From Henriciella sp. (GTDB taxonomy: Bacteria > Pseudomonadota > Alphaproteobacteria > Caulobacterales > Hyphomonadaceae), in assembly GCF_029937755.1 (NCBI RefSeq), contig NZ_JAPYPG010000001.1, positions 1 through 64,000 on the forward strand: DNA of 64,000 nucleotides, read 5' to 3'. Made by a program: the position numbers and the translations under genes. The notes below the pieces were generated by a model that ran no database searches, was not told the DNA's origin, and worked only from the letters and a program-made list of their open reading frames with translations. Below are positions 58,172 through 64,000 of this stretch, piece by piece. Position 1 is the stretch's first letter, and each line of letters opens with the position of its first letter.

Positions 58172-59101
58172 ATGCTCCGCACCGGTGCATCACTGCTCGC
58201 TCTGATCCTGTTTGTCCCGTCCGTCATGGCAGACCGGGCGAGCGATGCCAGTGGTACCTGGCAAGCCGACACCTACCGCCCCGCCGGGACCTACCGCACC
58301 CTGCGCGGCTCCACGCCCGACGCCTGCGCGGCCACTTGTCTTGAGGATGACCGCTGCCGCGCATGGTCCCTCAAACCCCCAACCTTCCGGACCGGCCCCA
58401 AATGCGAACTGAAATCGGTTGAGGGTACCGCCGTCTCACAAACAGCCTCTTTGTCCGGCGTCGTGCGGCTGGAAGAGGCTGAAGCGCCCGATGCCCCAGC
58501 AGATGTACCCAAGGCTGAGATCACGCCTTCACTGCCAGAACCGGTGATAGCCCCCAAACCAACTCCAAAGCCGGAGCGAGAGCCGGAACCAGTACCGGCA
58601 CCACCCATTCCAGCGCCATCCGCGCCACCCCCTGCTGCCGTGGAATCTCCGGCTCCTGCACGTTCGCCAGAGTCCACCATTTCAGAACCGGCACCCGCGG
58701 CCACCGTCAAACCGGATATGACTGCTCCGACCGTCACCCCCGTCCGGGCCTTTCCGCCTGAGAGCACCTATGAGGTGTTGCCAGAGCCGCAACCAGCCCC
58801 CCAGCCGCGCCCTGCGCCTGCCCACCAACAGCAGCCGCCTGCTCCGGCCACCGTCCCAGCCGATCCCGACCGTCCCTGGCCGGGCCTTCGAGGCAGTGAC
58901 GATACACGTATGCCGCTGTCGGCCCAGACGGGCGGCAAGCCTCTACCTGGACTGAGACGCAGCGAGCGTGACTATTCCATTCAGGAGTTCGGGAACCTGC
59001 CCGGTGACTTCGAGGACAGCGCTGGCATTCATGGCCGCCTGCCAATCGGTCATATCGATGAAGTGCCGGAAGACGACAAAGAAGAGAGCGACGAAGACTA
59101 G
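58172..59101 (+). CDS. Exported PAN/Apple-domain protein with Pro-rich region
   Basis: A 309-residue protein with a signal peptide (MLRTGASLLALILFVPSVMA, cleavage near residue 20). It has a PAN/Apple-like domain at about 27-95 with the cysteine pattern DACAATCLEDDRC...KCELKS. A long Pro/Ala/Glu-rich linker (about 105-250) follows, and then an acidic C-terminus (EVPEDDKEESDED). PAN domains bind protein or carbohydrate ligands. The Pro-rich linker may span the periplasm or peptidoglycan; this is inference. The ATG at 58172 is preferred to one 57 bases upstream because the signal peptide begins there. Its last four bases overlap the convergent bolA-like gene. Confidence 0.82.
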   Translation: MLRTGASLLALILFVPSVMADRASDASGTWQADTYRPAGTYRTLRGSTPDACAATCLEDDRCRAWSLKPPTFRTGPKCELKSVEGTAVSQTASLSGVVRLEEAEAPDAPADVPKAEITPSLPEPVIAPKPTPKPEREPEPVPAPPIPAPSAPPPAAVESPAPARSPESTISEPAPAATVKPDMTAPTVTPVRAFPPESTYEVLPEPQPAPQPRPAPAHQQQPPAPATVPADPDRPWPGLRGSDDTRMPLSAQTGGKPLPGLRRSERDYSIQEFGNLPGDFEDSAGIHGRLPIGHIDEVPEDDKEESDED

Positions 59102-59331
59102 GCGGGCGCGCTGGTCTTCAGCGCGAGCGCATGAAGCTCACCGCCCATCTTTCCCTTGAGCGCAGCATAGACCATCTGATGCTGTTTCACGCGCGAGACG
59201 CCCTTAAATTGCGGTGAGACGATTTCTGCCTGCCAGTGATCATTGTCGCCAGCGAGATCGGTCAGCGTAATCGTGGCATCCGGGAATGCCTCTTTGAGAT
59301 GGGTCTCAAGCGTATCGCGGTCCATTGCCAT
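59098..59331 (-). CDS. BolA/IbaG-family protein
   Basis: A 77-residue BolA-fold protein. It has the central strand-helix region DHWQAEIVSPQFKGVSRVKQHQMVYAAL with the conserved His and a final LHALALKT strand. BolA proteins bind monothiol glutaredoxins and [2Fe-2S] clusters and affect iron homeostasis and morphology. No grxD is adjacent in the window. The AAGGAG site precedes the ATG. It is convergent with the PAN-domain gene and divergent from the M28 peptidase gene. Confidence 0.92.
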   Translation of the reverse strand: MAMDRDTLETHLKEAFPDATITLTDLAGDNDHWQAEIVSPQFKGVSRVKQHQMVYAALKGKMGGELHALALKTSAPA

Positions 59332-59404
59332 AGGGTGTCTCCTTCGGCTGGCACATGGCGTTCAATCTCACTAGGGTCAAGCCGAACCCTGCGGAGACCC
59401 TTGA

Positions 59405-60382
59405 ATGATCAGATTTTTACTGAGCTCATTGATGCTGGTTGCAGCCTGTTCGAACCAGCCCGTCGCGCCGGGAGACGAAGCAGCAGCCCCCGTCAGCGTA
59501 CCTTACGAGGCCCAGTATCATGATGCCGCAAGAGCCCTCACCGCTCTGGAGACGCTGTCATCGGATGACTATGAAGGTCGGCGCACGGGAGAGCCAGGCA
59601 ATCTCAAGGCGCAGGCCTGGATCGTAGACCGGCTGCAGCAGCTGCTTGTCTTTCCCTACTATTCCAGCGGGTTTCAGGCGCCGTTCGCCGCCGGCAAGTT
59701 CGACAAGCCGGACATGGAAGTCCGCGGCACCAACATCATCGCAGAGATTGAAGGTGCCAATGGCCGACGCTCACCGGTGATCGTGATGTCGGCCCATTAT
59801 GACCATCTCGGAGTGTTCGAGGGGGAGGTTTACAACGGGGCCGATGACAATGCCTCAGGCGTAGCCGCCATGCTGGAAGCGATCGCCTGGTTTCAGGAAA
59901 ACCCTCCCGAGAACACCATCATCTTTGCCTTCTTCGATGCTGAAGAGCAGGGCTTTGCCGGGTCTGCCTTCTTTGTGCGGGCCATGCCCGAGTCGCTGCG
60001 AGAGCGAATGGCCCTCAATCTCAACCTCGACATGGTCGCCCGCGCCGACAAGGGCGAACTCTACGCTGTCGGCGGTTATCATAATCCTGAACTGATCCCG
60101 TTGATCGATAGCGTCGCAGAAGATGCGCCAATTACGCTGAATCGCGGTCATGACAGTCCTGAATGGGGCAATCAGGACTGGACGCTCCAATCCGATCATG
60201 CCCCTTTCCTTCGGGCTGGCTTCCCGATCATCTATCTCGGGGTCGAGGACCATCCGGACTATCATCGCTCAAGCGACACCTTCGAAGAGGTGGATCCGGA
60301 CACTTTTGCGCGCATCACCGACACGATCATCATGATGGCTGAAGCGGCGGATGATTGGGTGGCTGAGCAGCCAAAGGAATAA
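59405..60382 (+). CDS. M28-family metallopeptidase, lipoprotein
   Basis: A 325-residue zinc aminopeptidase with a lipoprotein signal peptide: the lipobox LVAAC gives Cys15. The di-zinc ligands of M28 are visible: His131 in SAHYDHLG, Asp147 in NGADDNASG, Glu180/Glu181 in DAEEQGFAGS, Asp209 in NLDMVA and a final His in HPDYHRSSDTF. The start ATG follows GGAG. It would act on peptides at the envelope. The signal peptide is short but the lipobox is clear. Confidence 0.93.
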   Translation: MIRFLLSSLMLVAACSNQPVAPGDEAAAPVSVPYEAQYHDAARALTALETLSSDDYEGRRTGEPGNLKAQAWIVDRLQQLLVFPYYSSGFQAPFAAGKFDKPDMEVRGTNIIAEIEGANGRRSPVIVMSAHYDHLGVFEGEVYNGADDNASGVAAMLEAIAWFQENPPENTIIFAFFDAEEQGFAGSAFFVRAMPESLRERMALNLNLDMVARADKGELYAVGGYHNPELIPLIDSVAEDAPITLNRGHDSPEWGNQDWTLQSDHAPFLRAGFPIIYLGVEDHPDYHRSSDTFEEVDPDTFARITDTIIMMAEAADDWVAEQPKE

Positions 60383-60446
60383 ACTGGAAAGGTTTTCGTA
60401 ACCTTTTGGAAAGATTTTCGCAGGGTCTCGTCAGGGAGCCTGCATC

Positions 60447-60950
60447 ATGGTCCGCCTCATCCGGTCCTTCTTCTTCGGTCGCTGGCTGCGTGTGCAGGGC
60501 GGTGAAGTTTCCTTACTGCCACTCCTCATCCTTCTGGCCGCGGCGCTTGCCATCTCCTGGTTCAACCAGCCGGAGAAGGACATTACACGCCTGCCCGGCC
60601 CGATCAGCTTCAACGCCTGCACCGGGGATGAACGAACCAATTGCGTGGTCGACGGGGATACGATCTGGGCGGCCGGCGAGAAAATCCGTCTGGCCGACAT
60701 CGACGCACCGGAAGTGTTTTCTCCGGAATGTGACTGGGAGCGACTGTTGGGCGAACGGGCGTCCGCCCGCCTTGCCGTGCTTCTGAATGAAGGCGATGTG
60801 GCGCTCGAAAAGCCGTCTTCTCGCGATCGCGACAAGTATGGCCGCCTCTTGCGGGTCGCGACCGTAGATGGCCGCTCTGTTGGAGACCAGCTGATCGCCG
60901 AGGGCCTTGCCTATCAATGGGGCCGGCATCAGCGCGGCTGGTGTTCCTGA
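60447..60950 (+). CDS. Thermonuclease-family (SNase) protein, membrane-anchored
   Basis: A 167-residue protein with an N-terminal hydrophobic segment (about 22-38) that anchors it, then a staphylococcal-nuclease-like domain: VVDGDTIWAAGEKIRLADIDAPE, followed by EKPSSRDRDKYGRLLRVATVDG with the RxxYGR-type catalytic region. The C-terminus ends QWGRHQRGWCS. The fold cuts DNA and RNA with Ca2+; the local substrate is unknown. It follows the M28 gene by about 65 bp. Confidence 0.9.
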   Translation: MVRLIRSFFFGRWLRVQGGEVSLLPLLILLAAALAISWFNQPEKDITRLPGPISFNACTGDERTNCVVDGDTIWAAGEKIRLADIDAPEVFSPECDWERLLGERASARLAVLLNEGDVALEKPSSRDRDKYGRLLRVATVDGRSVGDQLIAEGLAYQWGRHQRGWCS

Positions 60951-60951
60951 C

Positions 60952-60986
60952 AAAAAAGAGCCCCGGGCACTGGTGCGGGCCCGGGC
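60952..60986 (-). terminator. Intrinsic terminator after UrcA-like gene
   Basis: CCCGGGC (60962-60968) pairs with GCCCGGG (60979-60985). On the minus strand it is followed by GGCTCTTTTTTG. It ends the transcript of the UrcA-like gene (61016). Confidence 0.85.
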
Positions 60987-61015
60987 AGTTGGAAACGTTC
61001 AGACGCCGTAGCGTC

Positions 61016-61381
61016 TTAACGTTGAGGGCGGCCTGCGCGGTGCTCGCTCATGTCATATGAGCTGTCCGCACTTACCAGGCGTTCACCCAGCGTCGGGTAA
61101 CGGTCCGAAAGCTGGCGAACCGTGTCGTTGATAACCGCCTGTCGGCAGCGGCGCTCCTGGCGCAGAGCAAAGTTAGTGCGCATGGTACGGCGGCAGAAAT
61201 TGCGGGCCTCGAGGTGGAGGTCACGACGGATATCAGCGCGGCCATCCATGCTGGCGAGCAGCGAGGGATTGTAGTTGAAGCTGAAATCCTCAGCCGGAAG
61301 GGCCGCGTCAGCGGTAATAGCCACAGCGAATGCGCTCGTGCAAAGGACGGCAGCAAGGGCAAGCGATTTGATGATTTTCAT
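61016..61381 (-). CDS. UrcA-family exported protein
   Basis: A 121-residue protein with a signal peptide (MKIIKSLALAAVLCTSAFA, cleavage near AITADA). The mature part resembles the UrcA family: a Tyr/Asn-rich start (FSFNYNPSLL), a short conserved helix DIRRDLHLEARNFC, and a second Cys-containing stretch (RRCRQAVINDTVRQL). UrcA proteins are small, exported, common in Caulobacterales and Sphingomonadales, and of unknown function. The ATG at 61381 is used, with GGAGAG upstream; the four codons before it are less likely. Confidence 0.78.
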   Translation of the reverse strand: MKIIKSLALAAVLCTSAFAVAITADAALPAEDFSFNYNPSLLASMDGRADIRRDLHLEARNFCRRTMRTNFALRQERRCRQAVINDTVRQLSDRYPTLGERLVSADSSYDMSEHRAGRPQR

Positions 61382-61529
61382 GTCTCTCTCCAAATGTGTT
61401 TGACGCCAGCCGGGGTTCAGGGTCAGGGCTTGGCCGGCGCCGAAGCGGACATTCTCCGGAGATCGTGTACAGCAGCGTTTTAGAGAGCGTTGGTTTGGGC
61501 GAAGAGCATCGTTGTAAAACTGTTATAAA

Positions 61530-61566
61530 TGCAACAAAGCCCCGAACCGTCAGGCCGGGGCTTTGC
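61530..61566 (-). terminator. Intrinsic terminator after M2 peptidase gene
   Basis: A 9-bp perfect stem (AAAGCCCCG at 61536-61544 with CGGGGCTTT at 61556-61564). Followed on the minus strand by TTTGTTG. It lies just downstream of the M2 peptidase gene. Confidence 0.8.
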
Positions 61567-61586
61567 ACTTCACAGTCTGAAGAAGA

Positions 61587-63470
61587 CTATTCCCAGCCGC
61601 AGGAACGGCCCTGGTTTTCCTCTTCGAGCCAGGTCATCAGCGGATCGAAATATTCGATGATCGCCGAGCCATCCATCTCGCGTGTGCCTGTGAATGTTTC
61701 CAGAACATCCGGCCATGGCTCTGATGCGCCCATTTCAAGCATCGCCTTGAACCGCGAACCGACTTCCTCATTCCCGTAGATCGAACACCGGTGCAGCGGG
61801 CCTTCCCATCCGGCCTGTTCGCAGGCCGCCTTATGGAACTGGAACTGCATAATGTAGCTCAGGAAGTAGCGCAGGTACGGCGTGTTGCCCGGAATGTGAT
61901 ACTTCGCGCCCGGATCAAACGCATTGGCAGGGCGCGGTCCCGGCGGGACAATGCCCTGATACTTCGTGCGCTTCTCCCACCAGGATGCGTTGTAATCTTC
62001 CGGTGGGGTGGTTCCCTCCAGCACGTCCCAGCGCCAGCTGTCGACCGTCAGCGCAAATGGCAGGAAGGCGATCTTGTCCAGTGAGGTGTTGAACAGCAGC
62101 GCAATATCCGCCTCCTCGCCCGGGATCTGGTCTTCCGTGATCAGGCCGATCTCTTCGAGATAGACCGGCGTGATCGACAGCGAGACAAAGTCCCCGATAG
62201 CCTCATGGAAACCATCATGGGCGCCGTCCTTGTAGAGGTAATCAACATCCCTGTAGGCACGCTGATAGAAGTTGTGACCGAGTTCGTGATGGACGGTGTA
62301 GAAGTCCTCGGCATTCACCTCGGTGCACATCTTGATGCGCACATCTTCCTCGTCATCGACATCCCAAGCCGAGGCGTGGCAGACGACTTCACGGTCATCC
62401 GGGCGCACGATCATGGACCGCTCCCAGAAGGTCTCCGGTAGCGGCTCAAATCCGAGAGAGGTGAAGAAGGCTTCGCCGGTTTCCACCATCTTGATGGCGT
62501 CGTAGTTGGCGTCCTGAAGCTCTTCGGTCAGATCATAGCCTTGTCCCGACAGGTCTTCCGGCGCGACAACCGGATAGATGTTCGCCCAGCTCTGCGACCA
62601 CATGTTTCCCAGCAAGTCCGCCCGGATCGGCCCGGTCGCCGGTTGGACCTCATCGCCATACGCCTCATTGAGTTCGGCGCGGACATAGCAGTGCAGCTCT
62701 TCATAGAGCGGCGAGACCTGCTCCCAGAGGCGGTCGACTTCAGAGGCCATCTCTTCCGGCGGCATGTCGTATTTCGACAACCACATGGTCTTGAGGTTGT
62801 CATAGCCAAGCTCGTTGGCCCCCTCATTGGCGATTTCCACCATCCGAACGTAATCGTCCTTCATCGGCGGCGAGATGGTGCGCCAGCCTTCCCATACGGT
62901 TTTCAGCTCTTCCGGGTCACGGCTCGTCTCGATAATCGTGGAAAGCTGGTCGAGATTCAGCTCTTCACCCTCATAGGCGAAGGTGCCGGTGCCATAGGTG
63001 GCTTCTAGACCGGTTGTGATTTCAGACAGTTCCTCGGCCGCGCCTTCCGTCGAGGGGGCCGGGATCGTCACGCCCGACTGCAGGCGCTGCATCTTGCGTG
63101 CAAGATCGGGTGGCAGGTCGACATCCTTGAACTGTTTCGACTCATTGGCGAGCGAAACAGCGAGTTTGGTCGCGCGCGCACCCGCGTCGGCGGCAGCCTT
63201 ATTGGTTTCGTCGGTGATATTGGTGGCCTGCTCCCAGAAAACCGGGGCGACCTCCTTGGACATCTGGCCAAGCTCTTCATCGGCGCGCTTCAGGAAAGCG
63301 CGGGCCTCGGCGACGGTCGGGCCGGCTTCGACGACGTCGCTCATATCTGCATCGGCAGCGGGCGGCGGCGGAGCCTCGGCGGGCGGCAGGTTCTCGTTCT
63401 TGTTGGCACAACCGGCCAGCAGTGCCAGGCCAAGAGCAGTTGCACTTGCGGTGATCAGTCTTTTTTTCAT
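61587..63470 (-). CDS. M2-family peptidyl-dipeptidase (ACE-like), lipoprotein
   Basis: A 627-residue zinc metallopeptidase of family M2, the angiotensin-converting-enzyme family, which removes C-terminal dipeptides. The lipoprotein signal peptide has lipobox LLAGC (Cys21), followed by a Pro-rich linker. The zinc motif is HELGH at 395-399 and the third ligand Glu423 is in GFHEAIGD. The large helical catalytic domain fits length and motifs of ACE. The ATG at 63470 is chosen because it gives the lipobox and has GGAGG eight bases before it. The enzyme sits at the cell envelope; its natural substrate is not known. Confidence 0.93.
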   Translation of the reverse strand: MKKRLITASATALGLALLAGCANKNENLPPAEAPPPPAADADMSDVVEAGPTVAEARAFLKRADEELGQMSKEVAPVFWEQATNITDETNKAAADAGARATKLAVSLANESKQFKDVDLPPDLARKMQRLQSGVTIPAPSTEGAAEELSEITTGLEATYGTGTFAYEGEELNLDQLSTIIETSRDPEELKTVWEGWRTISPPMKDDYVRMVEIANEGANELGYDNLKTMWLSKYDMPPEEMASEVDRLWEQVSPLYEELHCYVRAELNEAYGDEVQPATGPIRADLLGNMWSQSWANIYPVVAPEDLSGQGYDLTEELQDANYDAIKMVETGEAFFTSLGFEPLPETFWERSMIVRPDDREVVCHASAWDVDDEEDVRIKMCTEVNAEDFYTVHHELGHNFYQRAYRDVDYLYKDGAHDGFHEAIGDFVSLSITPVYLEEIGLITEDQIPGEEADIALLFNTSLDKIAFLPFALTVDSWRWDVLEGTTPPEDYNASWWEKRTKYQGIVPPGPRPANAFDPGAKYHIPGNTPYLRYFLSYIMQFQFHKAACEQAGWEGPLHRCSIYGNEEVGSRFKAMLEMGASEPWPDVLETFTGTREMDGSAIIEYFDPLMTWLEEENQGRSCGWE

Positions 63471-64000
63471 CTGGGGACCTCCATGGTGGCCGCAGCCAAG
63501 CGCCAAGACGCCTGAAGGTCAATGCCGGAACGGCCAAATCCGTGCGCAGTGCCGCGATTGTACGCAATCCTGTTTCAACTGAAGCCAAAGAAGAAGGATG
63601 AAATCGCGCTGGCGGCGGCCAGATGAACTGAGAGTTACGGCCGCCAGACCAGCGCGATACCACGAGAGATCGGAGGGCGCACATCGACGTTGTGCGCTGG
63701 GGATAATCTCTCTATTCACACCTATACCGTGTGGTTGAAGAATTTCACACCCCAGAAACGAGCGGAATACTTGCTTGAGATTAAGTTAAGGCCGTTTAGC
63801 TGCGCCGGCCTTGCTGTCCGGGAGGGAGGGTGCGGGCCAGCAAGTCCGGCGAGCCGGTGAGAGAAGACGGGGCGCGGGGGACGTTGCGCGCGTGAGGGCC
63901 GTCCGCTCTCATGGCTCAATACGCCACGCACCGTGAACTGGATCGCCTTGCTACAAAATTTTTGGGATGAGCTTCTACTCGCCCGTCATATAACGTGGCA
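63471..64000. other. Gene-free right edge with promoter of M2 gene and hairpin array
   Basis: No convincing gene is present in these 530 bases. The short open frames (for example 63722-63931 minus) have Pro/Arg-rich, unstructured translations. The left 130 bases contain the M2 peptidase promoter region. The right part, 63603-63910, holds five consecutive inverted repeats (separate entry). The last 90 bases are less GC-rich and unassigned. Confidence 0.6.
63603..63910. repeat. Array of five inverted repeats, possible structured RNA
   Basis: Five stems follow each other. (1) 63603-63620 with 63639-63658: 10+7 bp with a small internal loop, 18-base loop. (2) GCGCACA/TGTGCGC, 63677-63697. (3) CTGGGG/CCCCAG, 63697-63755, enclosing CACAC/GTGTG. 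(4) 63803-63816 with 63838-63851: 13 of 14 bases pair, 21-base loop. (5) GAGAG-2-GACGG at 63859-63870 with CCGTC-2-CTCTC at 63899-63910. No known RNA family was recognised. After stem 1 the minus strand has a T-rich run. Confidence 0.55.

Noticed and set aside
60388-60406. AAAGGTT/AACCTTT hairpin after the M28 gene
   Set aside because: The stem is short and AT-rich with no proper T tail; it is too weak to call a terminator.
63722-63931. 69-codon minus-strand frame near the right edge
   Set aside because: It lies over inverted repeats, and its translation is Pro/Arg-rich and unstructured.

Overview
The window reads as chromosomal DNA of a GC-rich alphaproteobacterium, most likely Caulobacterales/Hyphomonadaceae-like. 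The reasons are a GcrA cell-cycle regulator, a perfect CtrA-type motif inside the division cluster, the gene order ftsZ-lpxC-(HTH)-bamD-recN-ligA, a complete dcw cluster and a UrcA-type small exported protein. This assignment is inference from gene content; no rRNA or tRNA gene was recognised.

Left edge (1-2.3 kb): the AT-rich 3' part of a SIR2-domain gene (defence-type family), a gene-free low-complexity stretch, then a DUF421 membrane protein and a small membrane protein on opposite strands. From 2.3 to 15 kb almost everything is on the minus strand: trehalose-6-phosphate synthase (otsA), a GNAT acetyltransferase, a coupled alpha/beta hydrolase and hotdog thioesterase, a CPBP protease, an ABC1/UbiB kinase, a glyoxalase with a small membrane protein, an AraC-Ogt fusion, an NtrC-class regulator, an exported protein of unknown function, a thiolase and dapB. 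From 15.1 to 19.4 kb: an exported Tyr/Arg/His-rich protein, an exported cyclophilin, a PrmA-like methyltransferase and aminopeptidase P.

The centre (19.4-45.15 kb, minus strand) is an envelope, division and repair block. In transcription order it is mraZ-rsmH-ftsL-ftsI-murE-murF-mraY-murD-ftsW-murG-murC-murB, a reversed FNT-family channel gene, then ddl-ftsQ-ftsA-ftsZ-lpxC, a reversed HTH gene, and bamD-recN-ligA. Many junctions are ATGA-type overlaps. Together these genes make UDP-MurNAc-pentapeptide and lipid II, build the divisome, start lipid A synthesis and insert outer-membrane proteins. Control signals include 10-bp-phased TGGG repeats upstream of mraZ and a perfect TTAA-N7-TTAAC motif inside murF.

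From 45.5 to 59 kb most genes are on the plus strand: trkH, proA, nadD, rsfS and rlmH; a protein of unknown function with an SDR; a TorF-like porin; a CPA2 antiporter; gcrA (minus) with a repeat-rich promoter; an ABC-2 permease; an ABC-F ATPase; and a PAN-domain Pro-rich exported protein. From 59 to 63.5 kb: BolA, an M28 lipoprotein peptidase, a thermonuclease, a UrcA-like protein and an M2 (ACE-like) lipoprotein peptidase.

The last 530 bases carry no convincing gene but hold five successive inverted repeats. This is the best candidate for an undescribed element, perhaps a structured RNA. The other points of most interest are the SIR2 fragment at the left edge, the FNT gene breaking the dcw cluster, the CtrA motif in murF and the repeats upstream of gcrA.
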